A stretch of DNA of 64,000 bases from Halocafeteria seosinensis (Eukaryota; Sar; Bigyra; Bicosoecida), in the NCBI GenBank assembly GCA_001687465.1, contig LVLI01000327.1:1-64000 (forward strand). Reading direction: 5' to 3'. The notes under the pieces were generated by a model. That model ran no database searches. It saw only the letters and a list, made by a program, of their open reading frames with translations, and was not told the origin of the DNA. This document shows, one piece after another, positions 42,708 through 53,900 of this stretch. Made by a program: the position numbers and the translations under genes. The stretch's first letter is position 1. Each line of letters begins with the position of its first letter.

Positions 42708-43431
42708 ATGGGAGGGAAAGTCTCTCGTTTTAAAAGGAGACATGATAGGAGGGTTCTACTACTGGGGTTAGATGGAGCGGGCAAGTCAACGCTGATTTCC
42801 CGGTTGTTGGATAAGAAGGAAGAGGTAGCCCCAACGACGAAGGCACAATTTGAACAGGTACGCAGGATGGATCTGCCGATAGCTTATGTAGCTGATGCCA
42901 ACGCTTAATGTTTGGAGCAGGTCCGAATCGGGAAATGGACACTGAAATTGTGGGATCTCCCTGGAGAAGCTAGACTACGGCCTTATTGGCGACACTACTT
43001 CATTGGAGCAGAGGTAGGTTGTACCGTCCCAACCGGTTCTCTGGTCCTGAACCTCGTTCAGAATTGTTGGCATTACACAGGGTGTAATTTTCGTGGTGGA
43101 TGTATCTGACGAAGAACGCTTAGATATGGCTGCGGCAGAATTAGCTTCGATTGTGAATGATGAATTCTTGAAGGTGAGATATGGTTCTTGGGTGGTTAAC
43201 AATTGGCAGTGGAAATGAACCGGTAGAGCCATGCAGGATGCATCATTTTTGATTTTAATCAATAAAAAGGACCAACCTGATGCTATTAGTGAGGAAGAGG
43301 CAAAGCGTCGACTCGATCTAGAGTCAGTTATGGGCGACAAGAAATATTGTGTTTTCAGTATTTCCGCCGGATCAGGAGAAGGGGTAGATGCTGCTCTCTT
43401 CGAATTCGCTCAGCATTCTAGACCAATGTAG
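42708..43431 (+). CDS. ARF-like small GTPase, atypical
   Basis: Exons 42708-42857, 42921-43013, 43081-43173, 43237-43431, all phase 0 (introns 63-67 nt); 176 residues, the usual ARF/ARL size. MGGK at the start leaves a glycine at position 2 that could be myristoylated. P-loop GLDGAGKST (20-28), switch I-like APTTKAQFEQ, then WDLPGE (61-66) in place of WDxGGQ, then IFVVDVSDEERL, the guanine-specificity motif NKKDQP (121-126) and a SxSAGSGEGVD end. The conserved GQ of switch II is GE here (E66), and the first G of the GGQ motif is P64, so GTP hydrolysis or its activation by a GAP is probably altered. It acts in membrane or cytoskeletal traffic; I cannot assign an ARL number. Confidence 0.86.
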
Positions 43432-43613
43432 CTCCCATTGGACGAAATGGTGTCCCTTCGACGAGTACACGAAGTTAGTAGCTGGCAACTTCTCAACTCG
43501 CTACCTGTGCAGCCTGTCCCTGTGGCGGAGTGCAATTTGGATCCGTGTGTGCGGAATTTAACACACTAATAAAACCAACCTTGTTCTCGACATGTTCGGC
43601 CACGAAAACGAAC

Positions 43614-45263
43614 CTACAGCCTTGTGTCAAGGGGACCACCGGCTTTTGAGTTCTTGGACACGGAGTTTCGCTCCATTGGTTTGATTTGTTTGCGCGTGGA
43701 CGTTAACGCGATCTCCAGCAATGAAGCTGCCAGCCGCAGAAGTAAGCCATGGGAACCAACGGGAAACGTAGGTGAGTTCTCTACCGGCAGGAAGTGTTCA
43801 ATCTCGGTACAGCACGTCTTCAGGGCATCGATATTTAGACCGTGTCCTGAATCGCAAACCCAATAGCCCTTGCTCTTCTTGTTCAAAGAATAATCTCGCA
43901 TGGCTATAGCATCAGCCTCGGGTGTGCCGGGTGTAAAGTACGGCTTGTGAAGCGTATCGTCAATTGGCCATAATAACAGAACTGGGTGTGCTATTGCACC
44001 GTGCTCTCCTTGGGCTGTTTCGGACGTCGTGCCTATCAAGCTTTCGGTCGGAAACCCTGGCGGAGTAAGGTACTTATTCACGTCACACGTCGCTGATAAC
44101 TTTGCCATCCTGGGGGTTCGACCTAAATGGTAGAATATATACATTGCTAGTCTCCGCGTCAGTAAGTTGTGCGAAGGAACTAGGTATCTCATTGACCACG
44201 AGCGGATACCTATCAGGCCTAAGACGCTGATATGGCGATACCGGCTATGACCAGCGGGCGAGAGCAAGATCACCTCCTTTAGAAGCTTAGGGTTCCTGGA
44301 CGCTAACTCCGAAGCCAGCCACCCTCCATAAGAATGCCCTACGACGGCCACTCGTGTGAACTGACCGCTCGATGCAACGAGCTTTTGCACTAGTCTGCTG
44401 GTAGTATCAACCTGGTTGTGCCATTCAATAGTTTCATTATTGTGGCAGGACCTGCTGTATCCAAAATCAAAGCCAAGGTGATCAGGAATGAGGATTCGTC
44501 TGCCTGTACGTTTGGCCAACACAATGCCTAAGAGCATCATGCTCTGTGCAGTTGTAAAGAGGCCATGCAGGAGTAATATTGGCGGACACTGCTCTGATTG
44601 TATCCCAGTAATAGTATCATACACATGGAATTTTCCGTCCACTGTAGTGATCAATGTAGAGTGAAAGCCAATAAGTGAGGCAAGTTGCCTTGCAACAATT
44701 GCTTGAGTCATCAAGAGAGCGTATAGTGGCCAGGGCATAGGCCGAGGGGCTATCGGCTCAAGCCCTTCTGGTTTATCACTAGAGCCTGCCGAATCCTCTA
44801 CCATCCTCGACGGAGCAAGTTTGATCCCGGCCTCGGTACTGATCTGTGTGGCTATTCGTGTGCAATCACTCCGATTCCACGGTGTAGGCCCATGTAGCTG
44901 CAGTCTCCAAAGGGTGTACAGCATCCTCCGTACTCCTTCGGCAGCCTTATCGAGAGTCATATTTTGGATATTGTCGATGGTCATTATGTCGGCGATGTCA
45001 CGGAGAATGCAATACGGAGGTAAAACTCTCCCATATGCTCCAAAGAGGCGCCTCCAGTGTCTCTCGGGACTCAATCCGAATCTGCGCAAGGATAGCTCCC
45101 CAGATGATGTCGAGTATTTATGATTTTCATAGTGCGGTACATCTGCGTCGATATTCGGCCATGGGAGTCGTCTGTGCTTCATCCATCGTACTAGTGTATA
45201 CGCCACGCCGAGAGCTGCAAGAGCTCTTTTCATCGTGGCGTGGCTTAGAATTTCACAGCTCAT
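43614..45263 (-). CDS. Alpha/beta-hydrolase fold protein
   Basis: Single exon, 549 residues from the first ATG (45263); a longer open frame upstream has no ATG. The C-terminal ~330 residues are an alpha/beta hydrolase: oxyanion motif LLLHGL (231-236), nucleophile elbow GHSYGGW (S311), and His in CDSGHGLNID near residue 490. The acid is probably the Asp in LLWPIDDTLHKP. The N-terminal ~180 residues are helical (KRALAALGVAYTLVRWM, EGVRRMLYTLWRL) and include a hydrophobic stretch YALLMTQAIVARQLASLIGF before the catalytic domain, suggesting membrane association. Substrate is unknown; lipid or ester hydrolysis is the usual activity of such enzymes. Confidence 0.82.
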   Translation of the reverse strand: MSCEILSHATMKRALAALGVAYTLVRWMKHRRLPWPNIDADVPHYENHKYSTSSGELSLRRFGLSPERHWRRLFGAYGRVLPPYCILRDIADIMTIDNIQNMTLDKAAEGVRRMLYTLWRLQLHGPTPWNRSDCTRIATQISTEAGIKLAPSRMVEDSAGSSDKPEGLEPIAPRPMPWPLYALLMTQAIVARQLASLIGFHSTLITTVDGKFHVYDTITGIQSEQCPPILLLHGLFTTAQSMMLLGIVLAKRTGRRILIPDHLGFDFGYSRSCHNNETIEWHNQVDTTSRLVQKLVASSGQFTRVAVVGHSYGGWLASELASRNPKLLKEVILLSPAGHSRYRHISVLGLIGIRSWSMRYLVPSHNLLTRRLAMYIFYHLGRTPRMAKLSATCDVNKYLTPPGFPTESLIGTTSETAQGEHGAIAHPVLLLWPIDDTLHKPYFTPGTPEADAIAMRDYSLNKKSKGYWVCDSGHGLNIDALKTCCTEIEHFLPVENSPTFPVGSHGLLLRLAASLLEIALTSTRKQIKPMERNSVSKNSKAGGPLDTRL

Positions 45264-45409
45264 CTCATTGTCTAGCTTCTCCACATTAAACGGTAATGTA
45301 AACCAAACAACAACGATATTTTGTAAGATAAACTAGCGACCATTAATAATACTAGTCAATATATAGTCTACGGATCTGTAGTAAGGCAAACACAACCCAA
45401 CAAAGCAAG

Positions 45410-47387
45410 ATGCTGATGCCCATGCAGCCAGTCCCTCGGTCCATGCCCGAGGAAGGTCAAGACCCTCGTGTGACTGAGATGCCCAATGAATTAACGACTA
45501 ACTTAGATGTTGCAACGGTGGATGATGCGATGGAGATGCTCCGACGCTCAGATATGCAAATGTTCGAAGGATTTCGAGGGTATTCCAACCTGTATTCCAA
45601 AATTCCTGCCATGACGGAAGCCATCAACTACATACGAGACGCCATACGGCATCCGAAAGGAAGAATAATTTTTTCGGGATCAGGAACTTCGGGGCGCATG
45701 GCTGCCATGATGGCACGGCTGAATAACTCACGACTGGAGAAGTTAGGGCACAAACCATCCTTCATGTATCTTATTGCCGGAGGCGAAGCAGCACTGCTTC
45801 GGGCCCAAGAAAGTGCGGAGGATTTATCACAACAAGCAGTCAACGAATTAAAGACTCTCATGCCGCCAAGCGAGGAGCATGAAGGAACCACAGGCTACGA
45901 CTATACAGCCCCTGTGGTGTTTATTGGATTGTCCTGCGGGATGTCGGCAACCTATTCCGGGGCTCAAGCGCACTGGCTTCTACGGCAAAGAGCCGATAAC
46001 CCAGGGGTGCCATGGTCTACGATAATTCTCGGCTTCAATCCTCTTGGGGGCGTTAGAAGTGCTCCCATTAAGGGATGGGAAATCAGCTTCCGTGATGTTC
46101 TCGCTGATATGATAACCTTGAGAAATTTTTTAGATGAAGAAACAACCACCGCTTTGTTCAAGCCCATCATTATCAACCCTGTGTTAGGGCCTGAATCTAT
46201 TGCAGGAAGCACAAGTAAGATTAGATGGCTTTATGGCTCTTTATGATATAGGCGTGTAGTCACACCGCAACTTTGCTATTTCAGGGATGAAGGGCGGCAG
46301 TGCAACAAAGATCATTCTAGATGTTTTGACTATAGAGTCAATGAATCTGCTGGAAGAAGATCGACGAACACAGGACAATGTATATGCAAGTAGTGAAGCC
46401 GTAAAACACACCCTCGACATGTTTAAGCAGACGGTAGAGGATGTTTATGATAACGGTTTCAAAAAGGGTTGCACCGATATTGCGCGATGTGCTGGGGAGA
46501 GCCTCAGACGAGGGGGTCATGTTTATTATATTGGTCTAGATATTGCGGGAGTTGTCGCGCTAATTGACGCTTCAGAATGCCCGCCAACGTTTGGTGCAGC
46601 ATTTGACGACGTCCTGACGTTTATGAATGAAGGATTTGCATGCTTGGGCGAAGCTGCCCACGCCTCGCTAACACGATGTGATGGTGGAACAGCGGAAGAG
46701 GTAGCAACAAGAGTAGATTGGACGAAGATTTCGCTGAGCACGTTTCAACAGTACTTTTTGCCGTCACTGAAGTCTACAGACACAGTTGTTTTCGTTGGGA
46801 TAGCTAACGATTCGAGCATCTCCCTTGAATGCTTGAAAGAATTGAAGACGAAAACTGTGGAGGCGCTGGACTTCGTCTATGATCTCACCATTTGTAATAC
46901 TGACGCACGGAGTGAAAACCCTGGCCGCTCTGTATCGCTTCGTCTCCATTCACTTGGAGTACAGTTAGGGGACTTCACAACTACTTCCTACGGAGAAATT
47001 GCTCTTAAAGTGGCCTTGAATAATATCTCATCGACAGCTCACGTGATGAAAGGCTGTGTTTACCAGAATCGTATGATAAACTTGGCGGTTACAAATGCAA
47101 AGTTGTTCCGCCGGACAGTTCAAATCATTCACGATTTGTCTGGGGCAACAGACTCAGTTGCTTACATATGCTTGCTGAAGGCGATCTATAAACGTGATCA
47201 CGTACATGATTTGAAGGACTGCGACATCTCGGATCACATTGCGGCGGCTGCCAACCGCAAGCAGGTGGTACCTTTGGCACTACTCCTTGCAGCCAAAAAC
47301 GGCACAATAGAGTGTGGAGCTGCTGAGAAGACACTTCTGGAAGAGCCTGTACTGCGAGTTGCTCTTTCAAACGCGTTCAGTCGATAA
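45410..47387 (+). CDS. Two-SIS-domain protein, glucokinase-regulatory/MurNAc-6-P etherase-like
   Basis: Exons 45410-46214 and 46285-47387 (70-nt intron); 635 residues. The first SIS domain shows the sugar-phosphate loop GSGTSGRMA (90-98) and, across the splice junction, GSTRMKGGSATKIILDVLT (about 265-283), the signature shared by bacterial MurQ and animal GCKR. A second SIS-like half follows (GGHVYYIGLDIAGVVALIDASECPPTFG). Two SIS domains and this length match GCKR rather than single-domain MurQ (about 300 residues). GCKR binds fructose phosphates and inhibits glucokinase; whether the protist protein regulates a hexokinase or has etherase activity is open. Its stop codon lies 6 bp from the SIL1 stop. 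Confidence 0.88.
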
Positions 47388-47393
47388 AATCTC

Positions 47394-49225
47394 TCATGCA
47401 TATTCGTTCATTAGTCCCAGCACAGTTTCCACTCTGTAGCGGCGCATTTCCGCCAACATTGCTATGTCTTCAGAGGTGCTCTCGGAGAGAGCATGATACC
47501 GATCTCGAAGTTGCTGCAGGTAAGAAATGGCATCAGCCAATAAGTCCCCATCAATTTCGGAAGCCCCGTAAAAGATCCCTCCCTTATGAGCAGAAATTAG
47601 TGCTTGAAGGGCTTTATCAAGATGGTCCTCAGTTAATTCCAGCTTCTGTACTCCATCGCGTTGAGCCTGTCCTACGAACTGGGACAGCATCTCAACGTAC
47701 GTCAGAAGCCAATTGCCCACCTCTTTCCCTTGGAGGAAGTTTTTCATTTTCACGGAAACATCGACTTCGTCACCGTGCTGAGAAGGGCTGTCAATGTCAG
47801 TGAATGAGCCGTCTTCCTTTCTGATTGTCAGGTGAGGACCGTCGTCGTCGTTGTTACTGGAATCGCTTTCTTCCCGAGGCTCCTTTCGGGGACGCGGCGT
47901 GTAGGGAATGTCATTAAACAAATCTCCAAATAAGGTTGCAATCTTCGAGGCCAGAACGAGCCCTTTACTCCATTGCTGTGAGTCCAGCGTCTCTGTGGCG
48001 TTCACCTGCCCTAGAGCAGCCACGGTATTCGACGCTAGATGTACGAGGAGTCTTCCTCCGTCCATTTCTATCAATTGTGCTTGGGCCAAAGGGTTTCGTC
48101 TGACAATGCCTCCTACGGCATAAATGCACTTGTTGACTAGACGCAGTTGCTGTAGCGTAGGTAGAGTTTCAGGATCGTTTAAGTTTACCGTCTGATTGAT
48201 ACTCTGAAGAAACATTGGTACCGCTCCAATTGAAAGTGCTAGATCCTGTAACTCCTTTTCCATCTTGACTGTGGAACCTATCACCCAAGCCGCAGTTTCG
48301 CGGACGGTTAACTCACTGTGATTCATTAGCATCAAACATGTCTCCAGGCCGCCCATTTTCGCAAAGTCACGGGCGTTATCCAGTTTACCGACATAGTACT
48401 CGAGATCCTCCAGATTGATTACCATAGCCTCCGACGCATTTGGCGTGCCTTCAGCATAGCGAATTGTGTTTTCTCCCAAGTCTTGGAGAAGGGAGTGCAT
48501 TTGCTGCGCTTCGGTTTTCATCCGCTTTATTGCATCCTCAAGTTCACGTTGTCTTCTTTCCCATACCCGTGTAAGAATCTCCTGCATTTTCTCTGGTGGT
48601 AATCTTTGTTCCAGAGCCTTTCTCATTTCTGGATCGGGTTCAGGCAGTCGTCCAAGGACTTTCTTCATTTGCTCTACAGGATCTTTGCTATCGTCCTCTT
48701 CATCTTCTCCATCCTTCACACTTCCCTGTGAATCAACAGAAACTTGGTTGACAGAATTTCCTTGGGAGTTACCGTCGCTACGCTCAGCTGCTTCTGTGGA
48801 ACCTGGTGCCAGCCTTCCCCATTTCTTACCCCGATTCACGTCCATTCTCACTTCGATTCCCTGGAGTACAAGAGAAGAGAGTGCTACCTCAAAGAGACAC
48901 CATGGAATCCCCACACTGTTATACTTACCGGAGGTATGTGCTGCTCTTTGCAAATTTCCTTCCATTGTTCTTCTGGCTCGAACACCTGTTCATCACAATT
49001 CTTGGGTAAGTAGAAGTCTCCACGGTTCTCTGCTTCCACGTCGCCGGTTTGATCGCCTTCTGAAAGAAGTAGCTGTTCCCCGTCCTCTTCTTGTTCGAGT
49101 GACGTCTCTGCAGTAGGTTGTATTTCCTCTTTAGCCACAACGTGGACCCCTTGACAGCAAATTAAGACAGCAATTAGGGCACTGAAGGAGAGAATTCGAG
49201 CAAGTAAACTAGTTCTGCAATTCAT
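47394..49225 (-). CDS. SIL1: SIL1-like nucleotide exchange factor for ER Hsp70 (BiP)
   Basis: Exons (minus): 49225-48929 and 48860-47394 (68-nt intron); 587 residues. The ATG at 49225 gives a signal peptide (LLARILSFSALIAVLICCQG). The block EPEEQWKEICKEQHIPPGIEVRMDVNRGKKWGRL spans the splice site and matches the SIL1 N-terminal region (REWQ..IPAGSHVRLNLQTG). An armadillo solenoid follows: LEDLEYYVGKLDNARDFAKMGGL, then HSELTVRETAAWVIGSTVKM and LRLVNKCIYAVGGIVRRNPLAQAQLIEMDGGRLL. A long charged helical insert (about residues 130-230) separates the two parts. SIL1 releases ADP from BiP. The C-terminus (MNEYA) is not a KDEL-type retention signal. The animal SIL1 is about 460 residues. Confidence 0.9.
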
Positions 49226-50121
49226 TTTGTTTGCGCTCCGTATACAAGCCGGACACGCGCTTCTAGCTTTGTAAGCAAATGCTTTGAAGGGTACCTTGAT
49301 ATCTGCAAATCTGAACCAATCCTCTGCACATGAACACAATGTGGAATACCATATTCCCGACATGTTGTCGAGCTCATCAACAACACGTGTCTCACTTCAC
49401 AATTAATTGGTCAAGTTGAACTGGAATCACAGGCTACGCACTGCAAGTTGCAACCAGTGCTGTTAGTGAAGCGTTTAGACTAAATAATTCCGATCGAATT
49501 AGGTATCTCAATTGGATCGTTACATGGCAAAGTGAAACTGTTTCTGGGATTCGCACAATGCTACATCGCTTCCCGCATAGCTAAATCGCGATGCCTAGTG
49601 GTTGTGGATCATTTATGGATAAGGTTTACCGAATTAAAGTGCAAACGACGGAGGAACTTGTGCCACATTCGCATACACATTTATTACGACTGCACGGTCT
49701 TCATCCTTTCTAAACTTCCGCCTAGGAGGAGAGGCAAACATATATAGATTGTCTCACACGTCTGGACTGATTGTTGTTGGCTCCGTTCGCAAACAATGTT
49801 ATCTGCAGCCAGCGTATTCCGCATAACAGGGTGGTATTTTTAAACTGAAGAGAACTTAAAGATTACGATCGGTAAAAGGTCCTCAGGAGTTAGGGCAAAG
49901 GCGTCCACCCAGGAGGGCATTATCCAGCTGAAATAGCCACCGCTTTGGTTTAAGGCATATGAAATGTTTGCGCGTCACTCTTCGTTCTTGTTGTTCAGAG
50001 GGAACCGGATGAGTTCACTGCTGTTTGAATTATGGACCAGGCTAAACAAATCCTCCCACTGTTTGAAAACTTCCGAGATATCTGAATGGCAGAATCAGAT
50101 GGCAACGGCATTGGTTCATAC
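49226..50121. other. Long intergenic region, nothing recognised
   Basis: This stretch of about 900 bp lies upstream of SIL1. The minus frame is open upstream of the chosen SIL1 start up to 49363, but the chosen ATG is the one that begins with a signal peptide. A plus-strand frame of 71 codons (49532-49747) shows no domain. Motif CAAGTTGAACTGGAATCA (49412-49429) resembles the sequence at 11284-11301. No RNA gene or repeat array was recognised. Confidence 0.45.
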
Positions 50122-50343
50122 TTAATTAACGAACAATTGTACCAATTTATTCATACTTTGTGCGTTTGTGTCCATTGTATCCAATTTGTTGGACATATTC
50201 TCCAGCCTCCTCACGAATGTTTCCGACAAGTCGCGGAGTTGCAACAGCTGCTGCAGCTCCTCAGACTTGCTACGACATGTATGCTCATTGTCCTCACATC
50301 CCGGCTCTTCTTGGGTTGACCCTGACACCGTGCTCGCCTGCAT
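50122..50343 (-). CDS. Possible small coiled-coil protein (73 residues)
   Basis: ATG at 50343, stop at 50122. After a Ser/Glu-rich head, residues 27-70 form an amphipathic helix with regular leucines (LQQLLQLRDLSETFVRRLEN, then MSNKLDTMDTNAQSMNKLVQLF). The pattern is like short coiled-coil subunits such as DASH Dad2-type, BLOC-1-type or HSBP1-like proteins; Dad2 is the closest by eye, but I cannot assign it. The start and stop sit cleanly in an otherwise gene-free stretch. It could also be chance or an exon of a longer gene. Confidence 0.45.
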   Translation of the reverse strand: MQASTVSGSTQEEPGCEDNEHTCRSKSEELQQLLQLRDLSETFVRRLENMSNKLDTMDTNAQSMNKLVQLFVN

Positions 50344-50917
50344 TTTTGGCAACTGAGTTCAGCCGTTAATAGGTGTCCGCTCGAAGATGCACACTAGTAG
50401 TCTTTACAGCTACTGAATATGATTTTCAGCCGGTATACCTTTCTTTCCAGAATCAATCCTTACAAAGGTAACTTAAGTATTACAATGAGTAACAAGTTGA
50501 GTTCTATTGAATGGTATTGAGCCACGTCATTATTGACTCGTCTGCAAGTTGAAGTTTTCTTCAACAAAACTGGATGAAACAAATGATTGCTCTCTATGAT
50601 GCTCCGTCGGCCAAAAAAAAAAGGTGTGTACGAAATGAACTGTTACTCACCGAGAATTGCTCGTACCAAAGAATTGGGTTATTTTCTGTAGAGTAATATC
50701 AGTTTGCGTTTCTCAGTAGCGTTCGAAGCTACGAGTTTGTTGGTTCCCAGTTTCCCCAAGTGGCACGGTAGCACGAGTGTAGGCGGATAATCCACCGTCC
50801 TACTTTGACAGCTGCTATGATTGCTCATAGCACTACGTGCTCCGCGTCATTCTTGAAAGTGGATTCGGCGCAGCTTTGCTGTGCACCATTGACACCGTGA
50901 AAATTCAAATTGGAACA
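50344..50917. other. Intergenic region upstream of the INPP4-like gene
   Basis: These 574 bp lie between two divergent starts. The region includes CAAGTTGAAG with TTTTCTTCAAC at 50545-50565, a near copy of 41320-41340, and an A9-10 run at about 50613. No RNA gene or coding frame was recognised. Confidence 0.45.
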
Positions 50918-53900
50918 ATGGAGTGTAGTGCATGCTTGAAGAGCGATTGCCCGGGATTCAGTCCTCAATTCTATCACAGACATCAGGTAAGTCGACCATT
51001 CTGTGTTTTATATGTGCGCTTTGGGAAAGGGGGCCGTGCTGTCGTCGCCACTTGTGTGTTCCATGGTTCTGTCTTCGCAGTGCGCTCACTGTGGAGTATC
51101 GATTCTCTACCACCGGGCCCAACCCAGTGGAGTGGTCTCCAAAGGCAAGCACACTCTCGGACGTTCGAGTGCTGTATTCTCGTCACATACCGATTCGGAG
51201 GAACAAAATGGAGGAGGGAAAGGCATACTAAATGGGAGAAAGGCAACAATTAATGAGCCGGGGGGTATTTCTGAGGACCCTTTTGTGTGGCCTCGAACCT
51301 CAGATCATAGCCTGTCTCATACCTTTGAGGCGCTTGTCACAGTATCGAACCTGAATCTTTTATGGATAAAACGAAGCAGATTTAAAGATGGGAGTAAGAT
51401 CAAGAGAGCCGCGAGAAAACTGTTTGATCTAGGCCTTACCGCCCCGCCTGCCGTTGCCGATTTACAAGGGAAGTGGATGATAAGTGTCTCGGTAACGGGG
51501 AACGAGGACAACTACGTAGATACCGACACCCTGAGGTGTAATACCACTCGTTCAAGTATGAGTAACAATATGCATTCAGCGACGTGCTCGGAGCTCTTCA
51601 GGAAAACGTTCGCTCGGAATGCGACCGATTTTCTTGACAATTCCGATAGAACCCATTCGCGCCGAGGGTCGATGTCGATGTCGAATTACAGCGGGACTCA
51701 CCGTTCTATCTCTTCAGCTGACGTATATGTCATGCAAGATGAGGATCTTGGAAGAGGTGATGATGGAGCGGAAAGGAAGGAATTTGCTCCTCCGAATATG
51801 CTTCGTAGAGCTTCTGCTTCATTACTCAACGTTCTTTCGCGCAAGAAGCAGGGCAATACAGAGTCCAGCAGCAGCGAGACAGATGCGGACCAACTGGCAG
51901 CACTACATGCAGCTGAAGGGTACGAATCTCCGGTTCGATCTACTATTATTGGTAATGTTATGGAAGCAGAGCATGATTTTCCCCGTCCGAAGTTACACCG
52001 AGCATTGGCCTCACTCCCCTATCATGAAAAAGTGAAGTTCACGAACATCACCAATGTCTTGCAAGAGAACAAAGGACACGATTTCGATCATTCGCAGCTA
52101 AATAGAATTGATTCTACCGAACGTGTGAAAGCAACGACGGACACTTTCCGGTTTAGAAAGGCTATAAAGCTTCGCTTACCCAAGAAGCGCTCGTTGTTTG
52201 AGAAGACCAAAATACAGATTGAACTGTTCTTCATAGCTGACAGCGGGAACAACAAGTTTTGCGCTGCGAAAACGACATTTGATGTAAATGAATATGCTGG
52301 CTATTTCATGGACAACGAAGCCGTTTATCGACACTCGCTGAGTATAGAAAAGCCGTTATACGGTGATAACGGTGTGGTCGCCACGGGCACCCTTGCTTTA
52401 AGGCATATGGCACCACCTAGGAAGCACATTGTCTGTCCCGTTACTCGAGGCACATTGATACAAAATACCTTAGCTTTGACATCGGACGATGAACAAATCA
52501 TTGCGACAGAAGAAGCCATGGAGACTTCCCTATCAGTGCTCGTCCCGGTTCAGTTCTTGGTGTGTCGCGTTGTCCATTTGATCGAACAAGAGCATCTCAT
52601 AGAATTAAAACTTGGGTCCTGTTTATCTGACTCCAATGGTGGCACTCAAAATTCTGATGCAATATCGGAAGGGAAAGGACCCCCTTGTTGGAACGAGGAG
52701 CGCCTACTGGAATTGCTACGACAAGAGTTCAGTAGTGATTCTTCCTACGAGGAATGGGAGGTCGCTTCGACGGTCGGTCCGAAGACAGATGCAAGAAACA
52801 GTATGACGGTAACTTGCGGAAATCTAGTAAGAGTATGGTGGAGCGTTCACCAGCATCGACTCCACTTGCAGCAACACATTGATTTTCTCACGGGACTCTA
52901 TTTGTCTGCCCGGCGTCATCACTCAAGATTTCGAAGGAGAGGAAGACATTTTGGCTACGGGCTGGATGAAACTTTTATAAATAAATCGGACAAGGGAGTG
53001 CGACGCGAGGCCCCGTTTTATAAGAGTAGTGCGCAGAAGGCAAATGCCGCTATGAGTGCTATGCCCACGAATCTTCATATTCAGTTATTGTGTGCCTCTC
53101 AAAAGCGTCTCATTCCAAAGCCGACGAAGCAGAAACCAAAGGGGAAGACGACTGTTTCACGACGTCCGCCTGGTGATGGAGATACTAGTGGAAGCTCTCC
53201 CGCTCTTTCAATGAAACATAGCTGGGGCCAAGAAATTGCGCGAAAAATGACAATGCAGTCCGGGATTTTTGGATTGAACTCTACCCAAGCGAACGGAGGA
53301 GGCGGTGAGAAGAACGACAGAACCCTCGAGTCGAGTGACTCAGAAGATGAAGAGCAAGAGTCTGCCTACGTCGTGGGCGATGCGGACGCTGACTTATTAG
53401 ACGGTTCTGTGGACTGCGATACTGGTGCATTGGACATAAAGGACTTGAAGGAGGACGAGCAAAAGGAATCACATTCTGGAGAAACGAGTTCCCCCAATTC
53501 TCAAAGCAATGCCGCGATCCTAGACCGTGCAGAACACTTAGGTAAGCGATTAGCTACAGTGAGGAACAGGCTACACGAGCGATTGAGGAAATCGGGGGAT
53601 GCAGCTGCTGTCTACGACTCGATAACTTTGGGGGCTCCAGCGTACCATGCTGGTCATTTTCGCGATGGGGGTCTGTTCCGTTTGCGTGCACGGATTCCCG
53701 GGTTACCTTTTGGTTGCCCGGCTAGTAGTGCTCTATCATACGTCATACAACATAGCCAGTTAGAAGAACGGGGAGAATCGGCTCTAGATAAGAATGGTGG
53801 CCCAGGACGAAGGGTACGGAGTAGAACGCGAAATGACCCTGAACCTAAATTGCGTTCGGCATCTTCCTTGAAGCGTAGTAGTTTTTCACGGAATGGAGAT

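Noticed and set aside
48466-49116. 216-codon plus-strand frame antisense to SIL1
   Set aside because: The minus strand carries a convincing SIL1 with signal peptide and armadillo repeats; the antisense frame is Ser/Arg-rich shadow sequence.
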